This document shows positions 1 through 7,472 of a DNA stretch of 15,885 bases, piece by piece. Within the stretch, counting starts at the first letter, position 1; each line of letters opens with the position of its first letter. The stretch comes from an uncultured Clostridia bacterium (lineage in GTDB: Bacteria; Bacillota; Clostridia; TANB77; CAG-508): contig CANPWI010000018.1 of the NCBI GenBank assembly GCA_947584125.1, positions 1 through 15,885 of the forward strand, in the 5' to 3' direction. Position numbers and translations under genes: made by a program. The notes under the pieces were generated by a model. That model searched no databases and was not told the DNA's origin. It worked only from the letters and a program-made list of their open reading frames with translations.

Positions 1-3000
1 GACCAATTGACAGTAAAAATAATAGCAACAGCAAAAGATGAGGAATTTGGAATAAATAAATTACAACTTATAGATGTATCTGGAAAAGTAACTAAAACAA
101 TAGAATATCAAGAAGGAAAAACTACAGCAAGTGAAGAATTTGAAGTATCAGAAAACGGAGTATATAAAGTAAGATTAATAAGTAATATAGGAAAAAGAAT
201 AGAAAAAGAAATAAAAGTAGAAAACATATTAGAGGTATTAACAATAGAACCAAATACAACAGATTGGACAAATCAAGATATAACCTTAACAGTAAACTGG
301 GTAAGTAAAGATGAATCAGATATAAAGGAAATAAGTTTAGATGGAACAGATAACTTTGCACCATATACAGGAGAAGAAAAAGTAACTACAAATACCAATG
401 TATTTGTAAGACTAACAAAAGCAAATGGAAAAACAATATCAGGAAATTTAGAAATAACAAATATAGATAAAATACCACCAAAAGAATTTACACAAGAGGT
501 AACAGTAGGAATAGGAACAATAACAGTAAAAGGAAGCACAGAAGATGAAGAGGCAACAGATGAATATGGAAAATCAGAAATAGATATATATAAATATAAA
601 TTAGATGATGGAAATTGGCAAACAAATAAAACAGGACAATATACATTCGAAGGAGTATCAGAAGGAACACACAAAGTAACAATGAGAGCAAGAGATAAAG
701 CAGGAAATGAAAGAGAGGTAACAAATAAAGAACAAGAAATAGAGGTAAAATCATTTGAAAGTTATCAAGATGAAATAGTAATAAGTGTAACAAATCCAGA
801 TAAATATACAAAAGCAAAAACTGTAACAGTAACTTGGCCAAAGCTAACAGGCGTAACAAAGAAAATAAGTATAGATGGTGGACAAAACTATGGAGACTAT
901 ACAACAAGTAAAGAAATAACAGAAAACTGTATAATATATGCAAAGATGGAATATGGAGGAAGAGAAATAACAGCAAATTTAGAAGTAACAATGATAGATA
1001 ATGAAGGACCAGAAATAAAAGATGTAAACTTTAATGAAGAAACATTAACTTTAACAGCAAAAGTAAAAGATGACAAATCAGGACTTGTAAGCATAAAAAT
1101 AGAAAAATTAATAAGTGAGACTAAAACAAGTAATGTAATACAATCTACAGTATTAGAGCCTAATAAAGATTACGAAGGAACAAAAGAAGAACAAGTGGTA
1201 GAGGAAAGAATATCAGCACCATATACTCAATATGTAAGAGGATATATAATAACAACAAAAGATAAACTAGACAATGAAAAAGAATATAGAGTAGATAATA
1301 TAAGTGTACAAAATAATAATTTAATAATAACAAATGCACAAGAATTGCAAGACTTTGCAACATCAGTAAATAATGGAACAACATATTCGGGATTAACAGT
1401 TCAGCTAGGAAAAGATATAGACTTAAATGGGGTAACAAACTTTACACCAATAGGAACAAGTAGCTCAAAAAGTTTTCAAGGAACATTTCAAGGAAATGGA
1501 TATACAATAAGTAATATGACAATAAGTAAAAATGAAAATTATGCAGGACTATTTGGATATGTAGGAGAAGGAGCTACAATAGAAAATGTTAAAATAGAAA
1601 ATTATAGTATAAAAGGAAATAAAGCTCATGTAGGAGGATTAGCAGGATATAATAAAGGAACAATAAGTAAAGTAAGTACAAATGGAACTATATCTAATGG
1701 TCAATCTAGTAATACTGCCGCGTATGTAGGAGGCCTAGTAGGAAGCAATTATGGAACAATAGAGAAATGTTATACAGAAGGAAAAGTAACATCAGGAGGA
1801 ACGCTGGTAGGAGGATTAGTTGGAAAAAATAATTCAGGAGGAAAAATAAGAAATTGTTATTCAACAGCAGAGATAAAAGGATATAGTAGTGTAGGAGGAT
1901 TAGTTGGAAACAATTTGGCAGCAATAGAAACAAGTTATGCAATAGGAAAAGTTACAGCAACAGGAACTACAACAAATATAGGAGGATTAGTAGGAAGTAG
2001 TTCTGGAACAATAACAGATTCATATTGGAATAAGGAAACATCTGGAGTGGAAGAAAGTGAGCATGGAACATCAGTATTATTTTCTGCATTAACACAAAAA
2101 GCATTATATCCAAAGACTTGGAAATTTAGTGATGTATGGGAAATACAAGATGGAGAAACTTGTCCATATTTAAAAGATTTTGGAGATCCACCAGAAGGTA
2201 TGAAAAATATATTAAATGGATATACATTAATGACAGGAATAGGAACAAAAGATAATCCATATAAAATATCAACAGAAAAACAATTAAATTTAATACATGA
2301 TGAATTAGAAGCTTGTTATGAACTTGAAAAAGATATAAAAATAGAAGAAATAACAAATTGGATACCAATAGGAGAAAGTAGCTCAAAATATTTTGCAGGA
2401 ACATTTAAAGGAAATGGACATACAATAAGTAATATTGCAATAAGTAGAAGTGAAAATTATACAGGACTATTTGGATATGTAGAAGAAGGAGCTACAATAG
2501 AAAATGTTAAAATAGAAAATTATAGTATAAAAGGAAATAAAGAGTATGTAGGAGGCTTAGTGGGATGTAATAAAGGGACAATAAGTAAAGTAAGTACAAA
2601 TGGAACAATAACTAATGGTCAGTCTAGTAATACTGTTGCGTATGTAGGAGGCCTAGTAGGAAGCAATTATGGAACAATAGAGAAATGTTATACAGAAGGA
2701 AAAGTAACATCAGGAGGAACGCTGGTAGGAGGATTAGTTGGAAAAAATAATTCAGGAGGAAAAATAAGAAATTGTTATTCAACAGCAGAGATAAAAGGAT
2801 ATAGTAGTGTAGGAGGATTAGTTGGAAACAATTTGGCAGCAATAGAAACAAGTTATGCAATAGGAAAAGTTACAGCAACAGGAACTACAACAAATATAGG
2901 AGGATTAGTAGGAAGTAGTTCTGGAACAATAACAGATTCATATTGGGATACAGAAACTTCTGGAGAAACAAAAAGTAAAAAAGGAACAGGCTATACTACA

Positions 3001-3093
3001 ACAGAAATGCAAACTAAAAGTAATTATAGTAATAATTGGGATTTTAATAAAGTATGGGAATGGGTAGATAATAACTATCCAAAATTAAGATAA
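1..3093 (+). CDS. GLUG-repeat surface/secreted protein with Ig-like segments (5'-truncated by window edge)
   Basis: The frame is open from base 1, so the true start lies upstream; the internal TTG at base 7 is not a convincing start. Roughly bases 1-1310 encode Ig-like beta-sandwich segments, with phrases such as GTHKVTMRARDKAGNE and repeated ISIDGG/ISLDGT turns. From about 1312 there are two long modules, each opening with a short domain (ITNAQELQDFA in the first, KISTEKQLNLI in the second), then a PIG-x-SSSK strand and about five GLUG motifs of the form VGGLVGxNxGxI, ending in DSYW. The last residues (VWEWVDNNYPKLR) are the usual end of such a module. No LPxTG signal, SLH domain or C-terminal membrane helix follows, so any anchor must be N-terminal and outside the window. 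Extracellular adhesion or peptidase association is inferred from family knowledge. A 918-bp internal duplication links the two modules. Surface location is likely; the exact role is unknown. Confidence 0.85.
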   Translation, partial: DQLTVKIIATAKDEEFGINKLQLIDVSGKVTKTIEYQEGKTTASEEFEVSENGVYKVRLISNIGKRIEKEIKVENILEVLTIEPNTTDWTNQDITLTVNWVSKDESDIKEISLDGTDNFAPYTGEEKVTTNTNVFVRLTKANGKTISGNLEITNIDKIPPKEFTQEVTVGIGTITVKGSTEDEEATDEYGKSEIDIYKYKLDDGNWQTNKTGQYTFEGVSEGTHKVTMRARDKAGNEREVTNKEQEIEVKSFESYQDEIVISVTNPDKYTKAKTVTVTWPKLTGVTKKISIDGGQNYGDYTTSKEITENCIIYAKMEYGGREITANLEVTMIDNEGPEIKDVNFNEETLTLTAKVKDDKSGLVSIKIEKLISETKTSNVIQSTVLEPNKDYEGTKEEQVVEERISAPYTQYVRGYIITTKDKLDNEKEYRVDNISVQNNNLIITNAQELQDFATSVNNGTTYSGLTVQLGKDIDLNGVTNFTPIGTSSSKSFQGTFQGNGYTISNMTISKNENYAGLFGYVGEGATIENVKIENYSIKGNKAHVGGLAGYNKGTISKVSTNGTISNGQSSNTAAYVGGLVGSNYGTIEKCYTEGKVTSGGTLVGGLVGKNNSGGKIRNCYSTAEIKGYSSVGGLVGNNLAAIETSYAIGKVTATGTTTNIGGLVGSSSGTITDSYWNKETSGVEESEHGTSVLFSALTQKALYPKTWKFSDVWEIQDGETCPYLKDFGDPPEGMKNILNGYTLMTGIGTKDNPYKISTEKQLNLIHDELEACYELEKDIKIEEITNWIPIGESSSKYFAGTFKGNGHTISNIAISRSENYTGLFGYVEEGATIENVKIENYSIKGNKEYVGGLVGCNKGTISKVSTNGTITNGQSSNTVAYVGGLVGSNYGTIEKCYTEGKVTSGGTLVGGLVGKNNSGGKIRNCYSTAEIKGYSSVGGLVGNNLAAIETSYAIGKVTATGTTTNIGGLVGSSSGTITDSYWDTETSGETKSKKGTGYTTTEMQTKSNYSNNWDFNKVWEWVDNNYPKLR
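1560..2028 (+). repeat. Intragenic duplication in GLUG gene, copy 1
   Basis: This stretch recurs 918 bp downstream. Bases 1560-1719 match with scattered differences, and bases 1720-2028 match exactly (309 bp), including silent positions. The repeat covers most of the GLUG motifs of the first module. It ends abruptly at the SYW codons, after which the two copies diverge. Confidence 0.95.
2478..2946 (+). repeat. Intragenic duplication in GLUG gene, copy 2
   Basis: This is the second copy, offset by exactly 918 bp (306 codons, in frame). Bases 2638-2946 are identical to 1720-2028. The preceding part differs by several substitutions, such as the codons after AAAGGAAATAAAG. A jump from diverged to perfect identity suggests recent gene conversion or unequal exchange within the gene. 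Confidence 0.95.
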
Positions 3094-3162
3094 AAGTAAA
3101 ATAAAAAATGATAAGATAAAGTGATTTAAAAATAGAAAAGAAATAAAATTTACTTTAAATTT

Positions 3163-3237
3163 GGAACTAAGTTCATTATGTATTTTTATATACTAGAAAT
3201 TTCTTATTATATAAAAATACAAAAAGGACTTAGTTCT
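3163..3237. repeat. Long imperfect palindrome (hairpin-forming)
   Basis: Arms 3163-3192 and 3208-3237 pair over 30 positions. There are two mismatches (A/A at 3175/3225 and 3178/3222) and two G-T wobbles, and the loop is 15 bases (3193-3207). The inner 13 pairs (GTATTTTTATATA and its complement) are perfect, and the outer part centres on GAACTAAGT/ACTTAGTTC. No clean T tract follows, so it is not a textbook terminator. It could be a 3'-end stabiliser of the upstream transcript, a bidirectional termination structure or a MITE/REP-like element. Confidence 0.75.
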
Positions 3238-3356
3238 TTGTGTATATAAAAAAATAAGCATAAGAAGATATATATATATATGAAAAAAAGAGCAAATAAA
3301 TATAATAAAAATGTAGAAATTGTGTTGAAAAATACACAATATTTTTGAAAAAATAC

Positions 3357-3385
3357 TTGTCAAGCCTCAAAAAACAATGTAAAAT
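3357..3385 (+). promoter_or_regulatory. Sigma-A-type promoter of pth-rng
   Basis: A -35 box TTGTCA (3357-3362) and a -10 box TAAAAT (3380-3385) are separated by an ideal 17 bases. The pth ribosome binding site and ATG follow about 30 bases downstream. Five of six bases match each consensus hexamer. Confidence 0.75.
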
Positions 3386-3415
3386 AGAATAGAAAAAATA
3401 TAAAGAGGTAGGAAA

Positions 3416-3973
3416 ATGTATTTAATAGTTGGATTAGGAAATCCAGAAAGTGATTATTCAAACACAAGACATAATATGGGATTTGATGTTATAAATAAGT
3501 TAGCAGAAAAATATCATATAGATGTTAAAAAAAATAAATTTGAAGGATTATATGGAACTGGAATTATTAATGATGAAAAAGTAGTTTTAATAAAACCACA
3601 AACATATATGAACTTAAGTGGAGAATGTGTTATAAAATTTAAAGAATTCTATAAAATGGAAGACGAAAATATTATAGTTATATATGATGATATGGATGTT
3701 GAGCCAGGAAAAATAAAAGTACGAAAAAAAGGTGGACCTGGAACTCATAATGGAATGAAATCATTAGTTCACCATTTAAAAGAAGAAAATTTTCCTAGAA
3801 TAAGAATAGGTATAGGAAAACCAGAAAATAAAGACAATATGATAGAATATGTTATAGGTCATATAACAAAAGAAGAAATGGAAATTTTAGAGGAAGGCAA
3901 GAATATTGCAGTGAAAGCTGTAGAAGAAATTTTAAAAAATGGAATTGATATATCAATGAATAAATTTAACTAA
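3416..3973 (+). CDS. pth: Peptidyl-tRNA hydrolase
   Basis: This protein cleaves the ester bond of peptidyl-tRNAs released from stalled ribosomes, recycling tRNA in the cytoplasm. The 185-residue length is normal for bacterial Pth. The N-terminus carries the GLGNP signature (residues 6-10), and the TRHNMGF motif contains the catalytic His at about residue 19. NLSG follows in the middle, then IYDDMD with the conserved Asp at about 91, and GGPGTHNGMKS. The start ATG is preceded by AAAGAGG at good spacing. The gene is first in a two-gene unit: rng begins 12 bases after its stop with its own AAAAGGGGA site. Nothing unusual is seen. Confidence 0.97.
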   Translation: MYLIVGLGNPESDYSNTRHNMGFDVINKLAEKYHIDVKKNKFEGLYGTGIINDEKVVLIKPQTYMNLSGECVIKFKEFYKMEDENIIVIYDDMDVEPGKIKVRKKGGPGTHNGMKSLVHHLKEENFPRIRIGIGKPENKDNMIEYVIGHITKEEMEILEEGKNIAVKAVEEILKNGIDISMNKFN

Positions 3974-3985
3974 AAGGGGAATAAA

Positions 3986-5173
3986 ATGCGAGAAATAATA
4001 ATAAATCAAAATGAAGAATTACTAACAACACTATTAGTTGAAAATGGAATAGTATTAGAAAAATATGAGGAACATAACAATCAAACTAGAATAGAAGGAA
4101 ATATATATATTGGAAAGGTACAAAATGTATTACCAGGTATGCAAGCAGCATTTATAGATATAGGAGAAACTAAAAATACATTTATACATTTAAAAGATAT
4201 ATTACCTAAAATTGATGAGAAAAAAGAAAATGCTGAGGAAATAATTAAAGGTTATGATATAAAAAAAGTAATAAAACCAGGAATGAACATATTAGTTCAA
4301 GTAAAAAGAGATGCTACCAATAAAAAAGGTGCAAGAGTTTCAACTCATATTAGTATTCCAACAAGATTTGGTGTACTTATGCCAAATGCAGACTTTATAA
4401 CTGTTTCGCAAAAAATAGAAAAAGAAGAAGAAAAAAATAGGTTAATAGAAATTGCAAAGGAAATATTACCAGAAGGTTATGGTACAATTATTAGAACATC
4501 AGCAGAAGGAAAATCAAAAGATATAATAGAAAAAGATTTTAAATCAGCAATAGATAAATGGAATAAAATATTAAAATCATCAAAAGAAGAAAAACAAGCA
4601 CCAAAATTAATATATAAAAGTCCTGATTTAATAGAAAAATTTATTTTAGACATTATAGAACAAAAAATTGATAGAATTTTAATTAATAATAAAAAATTAC
4701 AAGAAAAAGTAAATAAAATTTTAAAAGATATAGAAAATGAAAATATTGAGGTAATATTAAAAGAAAATGAAAATCTTTTAAAAATGTATGACATTGATAA
4801 TCAACTTGAAAAATGTAATAATAGAAAAATATGGTTAAAATGTGGTGGTTTTATAACAATAGATTCTACAGAAGCACTAACTGCAATAGATGTAAATTCC
4901 GGCAAATATGTTGGAACAAAGGATTTAGAGCAAACTGTATTTACAGTAAATAAAGAAGCAAGTATAGAAATTGCTAAACAATTAAGATTAAGAGATATTG
5001 GTGGAATTATAGTTATAGACTATATTGATATGAAGGAAGAAGAAAATAAGAAAAAAATAATAGAAATTTTTGAAGATAATTTAAAAAAGGATAGGTCAAA
5101 AACACAGGTAGTAGGATTTACAAAATTAAATTTATTAGAAATGACACGAAAACATATAATTTCAAATGATTAA
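3986..5173 (+). CDS. rng: Ribonuclease E/G family endoribonuclease (short form)
   Basis: This is an RNase E/G-type enzyme that cuts single-stranded AU-rich RNA in rRNA maturation and mRNA decay. The N-terminus begins MREIIINQNEE. An embedded S1-like RNA-binding segment follows (IYIGKVQNVLPGMQAAFIDI, about residues 41-60, then an HISIPTRFGV stretch). The DNase I-like catalytic part has Asp302 in AIDVNSG and Asp345 in VIDYIDMKEE, very close to E. coli RNase E Asp303 and Asp346. The protein stops at residue 395, just after LNLLEMTRKHI. It therefore lacks the CPxC zinc-link and small domain that normally follow and support dimer/tetramer assembly. A strong terminator begins at its stop codon. The family assignment is secure; the quaternary structure is uncertain. 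Confidence 0.93.
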   Translation: MREIIINQNEELLTTLLVENGIVLEKYEEHNNQTRIEGNIYIGKVQNVLPGMQAAFIDIGETKNTFIHLKDILPKIDEKKENAEEIIKGYDIKKVIKPGMNILVQVKRDATNKKGARVSTHISIPTRFGVLMPNADFITVSQKIEKEEEKNRLIEIAKEILPEGYGTIIRTSAEGKSKDIIEKDFKSAIDKWNKILKSSKEEKQAPKLIYKSPDLIEKFILDIIEQKIDRILINNKKLQEKVNKILKDIENENIEVILKENENLLKMYDIDNQLEKCNNRKIWLKCGGFITIDSTEALTAIDVNSGKYVGTKDLEQTVFTVNKEASIEIAKQLRLRDIGGIIVIDYIDMKEEENKKKIIEIFEDNLKKDRSKTQVVGFTKLNLLEMTRKHIISND

Positions 5174-5176
5174 AAT

Positions 5177-5211
5177 AAAAACTAAAAAGCAAAGCTTTTT
5201 AGTTTTTTGTT
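5177..5211 (+). terminator. Rho-independent terminator after rng
   Basis: The stem is AAAACTAAAAAGC (5178-5190) pairing with GCTTTTTAGTTTT (5194-5206), with an AAA loop and a T-rich tail (TTGTTTT). It starts within a few bases of the rng stop codon and so ends the pth-rng transcript. Confidence 0.9.
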
Positions 5212-5267
5212 TTATAGAGCGAATAAAAATAAAAAAGTGTAAGAAAATAAAATTGGAGATGATTAGT

Positions 5268-5507
5268 ATGAAAATGATTTGGATAAAATCAAGTACTGAT
5301 AAAGAAAATTTTAATTTCGTAAAAAATATTGGATTTCCTGTAATTGAAATAAATGATTTAGAACAAACAGATAATATAATAGATTCTTATGTTAAAAAAA
5401 ATTATAAAACAATAATTATTTCAAATGAATTAGCAGGTTTTTCAACAGATATTATAAAAAAATATAATAAAGATGATGAAATAAACATTATTATTAATAG
5501 TAAGTAA
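5268..5507 (+). CDS. Small protein of unknown function (79 aa)
   Basis: I do not recognise this protein with confidence. The frame is open from 5166, but that start lies before the rng terminator. The ATG at 5268 (MKMIWIKSS) has GGAG nine bases upstream and makes a compact 79-residue soluble protein. It shows a beta-alpha-beta pattern: KMIWIKSS, then FVKNIGFPVIEI, then KTIIISNELAG. This loosely recalls the small Rossmann-like subunit F of V-type ATPases, in which a strand ending in an acidic loop and a hydrophobic strand alternate, but the resemblance is only by eye. It lies 39 bases upstream of yyaC with no terminator between them, so the two are probably co-transcribed, which hints at a sporulation link. 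Confidence 0.65.
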   Translation: MKMIWIKSSTDKENFNFVKNIGFPVIEINDLEQTDNIIDSYVKKNYKTIIISNELAGFSTDIIKKYNKDDEINIIINSK

Positions 5508-5546
5508 TAATATTATAGTAGATGAAGTACAAGAGGAGGAATTTAC

Positions 5547-6053
5547 ATGATAGATTCAAAAAATAAATTTGTAAATGAATTTAGAAGGGAAATTATAAAA
5601 ACAAAAAATAAATTTTCAAATTATATTTTTTTATGTATAGGAACAGATAAAATAGTAGGTGATTCCTTTGGACCACTTGTAGGGCAAAGTTTATTTAAAA
5701 TAAATAAGTTTGATGTTATAGGTACGGTAGAAAAAAATTTAACTTATGATAATATAGAAGAAAACTTAAATACAATTTATAAAAAATATGAAAAACCATG
5801 TATTATAGTGGTAGACTCTGCTGTATCTCATGAAAAAAATCTTGGAAGAATAATAATTACAAATAGAAAAACAGAACTTGGTAAAAGTTTAGAAAAAGAA
5901 AAATTTAAAATTGGAGATATTAGTATTAAAGCAGTAGTTGCAAAAAAGCAAGATACACCACTAAAAAATTATGAAGAATTAATAAATACACCAAATAAAT
6001 TAATAAAAAAGATGGTAGGGGTAACTGTTAAAGGAATAAATAAAGTATTATAA
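5547..6053 (+). CDS. yyaC: Spore-associated putative protease YyaC
   Basis: This 168-residue protein matches the YyaC family (DUF1256), which is related in fold to the germination protease GPR and is confined to endospore formers. Visible signatures are CIGTDKIVGDSFGPLVG (about residues 30-46), VIGTVEKNL, the strand IIVVDSAVSHEKNLGRIII carrying a conserved Asp, and a C-terminal hydrophobic segment with VGVTVKGINKVL. The ATG is preceded by AGAGGAGG seven bases upstream. Its substrate is not established; from family knowledge it is expected to act in spores. It sits upstream of other sporulation genes on the same strand. Confidence 0.88.
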   Translation: MIDSKNKFVNEFRREIIKTKNKFSNYIFLCIGTDKIVGDSFGPLVGQSLFKINKFDVIGTVEKNLTYDNIEENLNTIYKKYEKPCIIVVDSAVSHEKNLGRIIITNRKTELGKSLEKEKFKIGDISIKAVVAKKQDTPLKNYEELINTPNKLIKKMVGVTVKGINKVL

Positions 6054-6126
6054 ATTATGTATAAACATAAGAAAAATGGAAAGAATTTAAATAAGTTTTA
6101 GATTTTTTCTAGGAGGATGATACATA

Positions 6127-6480
6127 ATGATTATAAGTAATATGAAAAATATAGTAGTTTTAAAAGATTTACCATCTAATATTGTAGATGAGGCAATTGT
6201 TGTTTTGAAAAATACTAAAAAGATAAAAAAGTTAGAATTTGCAAAAAATAATAATATTGAAGAAAAATTAAAAGCAGAATCAAAAAAAGAAAATTCAAAA
6301 GACTATATTGTAAAAGAAGCAGAAATGCTTGTTACAAGTTATATTTCAGAAATAGAAAGAGATAACAAAAATATAAGTCAACACAAAAATTTACAAAAAA
6401 AATATAATAAAATAAAAAAATTAAATAAAGCATTAATAATTATAGCTTTTATAAGTATAATAGCATTTTTAATAAAATAA
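6127..6480 (+). CDS. Small tail-anchored membrane protein of unknown function (117 aa)
   Basis: The function is not recognised. The start ATG has AGGAGG (6111-6116) ten bases upstream. The N-terminus MKNIVVLKDLPSNIVDEAIVVLK looks like a small conserved soluble motif. It is followed by a charged Lys/Glu-rich helix, likely coiled-coil, over residues 35-95. A single hydrophobic segment, ALIIIAFISIIAFLI, reaches the end of the protein. This suggests a C-terminally anchored protein facing the cytoplasm. It lies between yyaC and the M23/SpoIVFB pair, so a role in sporulation or the cell envelope is possible from context only. Confidence 0.7.
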   Translation: MIISNMKNIVVLKDLPSNIVDEAIVVLKNTKKIKKLEFAKNNNIEEKLKAESKKENSKDYIVKEAEMLVTSYISEIERDNKNISQHKNLQKKYNKIKKLNKALIIIAFISIIAFLIK

Positions 6481-6488
6481 ATTATCAT

Positions 6489-6549
6489 AAAACACCAAAT
6501 GTAAGAATATAGATTAAAAAATATATTTTTACATAAGAGGTGTTTTTTT
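6489..6549 (+). promoter_or_regulatory. Terminator-like hairpin enclosing the RBS of the M23 gene
   Basis: Arms AAAACACC (6489-6496) and GGTGTTTT (6539-6546) pair. After an internal loop, ATGTAA (6499-6504) pairs with TTACAT (6529-6534), and an AU helix continues to a 10-base loop (6512-6521). Seven T follow (6543-6549), as in an intrinsic terminator. The Shine-Dalgarno bases AAGAGG (6535-6540) lie inside the structure and the M23 ATG begins three bases after the T run, so the element could limit both transcription and translation of the next gene. Confidence 0.65.
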
Positions 6550-6551
6550 AA

Positions 6552-7460
6552 ATGGAAAAAATATTAAGTAGTGAAGAAAGAATTAGAAGGGCAGAAGAAA
6601 TTTATGCAAGAAGAAAAAACAGTACAAATAGAAAAACAGTAGCAACTGTAAATGTCGGAAATAAAAAAGAATATTCAGTTTTAAAGAAAATGATAATTCA
6701 AATGCTTATTTGTTTAATAATATATTTTATATTTCATTTAATAAATACAACAAACTATATATTTTCTGAAGACATAATTTCTAATACAAAAAATATATTA
6801 AATTATGATATTGATTTGCAAATGATTATTAATAATGTACAAAATTATATGGGGCAGTTTTTTAGTAATAATGAAAATAATGAGCAAGATTTAGAAAAAA
6901 ATGAAACCAACAATGAAGAGCAGGTTATAGGAAATGAAGAAAATAATACAAATACAGAAACTCAAAATACTGAAAATACAGAAAGTACACAGAATATAGA
7001 AAATGGTGAAAATACTGTTACACAAGAAGTACCGTTAAGTCAAATGGAGCAAGATGCTAAATATGTTAAAGAAAATTTTAGCTTAATAAAACCTATAGAA
7101 GGAATTATAACATCAGAATTTGGTAATCGAGAGGTAACAAATAATTTAATTACACCAGAGCATTACGGAATTGATATTGCAGCAAATACAGGAACTGGAA
7201 TTAAAGCAAGTATGGAAGGAGATGTAGTAGTTGCTACAACATCTCAAAGTTATGGAAATTTTGTAGAAATAAAAAATCAAAATGTTGTAACATTATACGC
7301 TCATTGCAATAAATTAAATGTTTCAGTTGGTCAGCATATTGGACAAGGAGATATAATTGCAGAGGTAGGGCAAACAGGAGATGCAACAGGTCCGCACTTA
7401 CATTTTGAAATAATTGTAGATGATAGAAAAGTTAATCCAAGATTAGTATTAGATTTTTAA
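6552..7460 (+). CDS. spoIVFA: M23 metallopeptidase, SpoIVFA-type, membrane-anchored
   Basis: This 302-residue single-pass protein has a charged cytoplasmic N-terminus (about 1-42), one membrane helix (about 45-68, MIIQMLICLIIYFIFHLI), a long Asn/Glu/Thr-rich linker (about 108-150) and a C-terminal M23 (LytM) domain (about 178-302). The M23 residues look intact: His204 and Asp208 (HYGID) and His284 (HLH) as zinc ligands, with His251 and His282 as catalytic histidines. It is followed 12 bases later by spoIVFB, the arrangement of B. subtilis spoIVFA-spoIVFB. SpoIVFA holds the SpoIVFB protease in the outer forespore membrane and regulates it. The symbol is assigned from context; an active peptidoglycan endopeptidase is equally possible given the complete site. 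Its RBS lies in a terminator-like hairpin. Confidence 0.8.
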   Translation: MEKILSSEERIRRAEEIYARRKNSTNRKTVATVNVGNKKEYSVLKKMIIQMLICLIIYFIFHLINTTNYIFSEDIISNTKNILNYDIDLQMIINNVQNYMGQFFSNNENNEQDLEKNETNNEEQVIGNEENNTNTETQNTENTESTQNIENGENTVTQEVPLSQMEQDAKYVKENFSLIKPIEGIITSEFGNREVTNNLITPEHYGIDIAANTGTGIKASMEGDVVVATTSQSYGNFVEIKNQNVVTLYAHCNKLNVSVGQHIGQGDIIAEVGQTGDATGPHLHFEIIVDDRKVNPRLVLDF

Positions 7461-7472
7461 AAGGGGGATATT

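Larger units (their letters stand above)
3094..3415. other. Intergenic region between GLUG gene and pth
   Basis: There is no credible reading frame in this 322-bp gap. It contains a long imperfect palindrome (3163-3237), a small perfect inverted repeat ATTGTGT/ACACAAT (3319-3325 and 3334-3340, 8-base loop) followed by a short T run, and the pth promoter (3357-3385). The remainder is A-rich sequence with nothing I recognise. Confidence 0.7.

Noticed and set aside
122..2860. Long minus-strand reading frames under the GLUG gene
   Set aside because: They are Leu/Phe/Ser-rich shadows of an A-rich coding strand, lack ribosome binding sites and overlap a convincing gene. The pair at 1706-1942 and 2624-2860 only reflects the duplication.
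5166..5267. N-terminal extension of the small protein from the ATG at 5166
   Set aside because: It overlaps the rng stop and runs through the terminator hairpin; ATG 5268 has a properly spaced GGAG.
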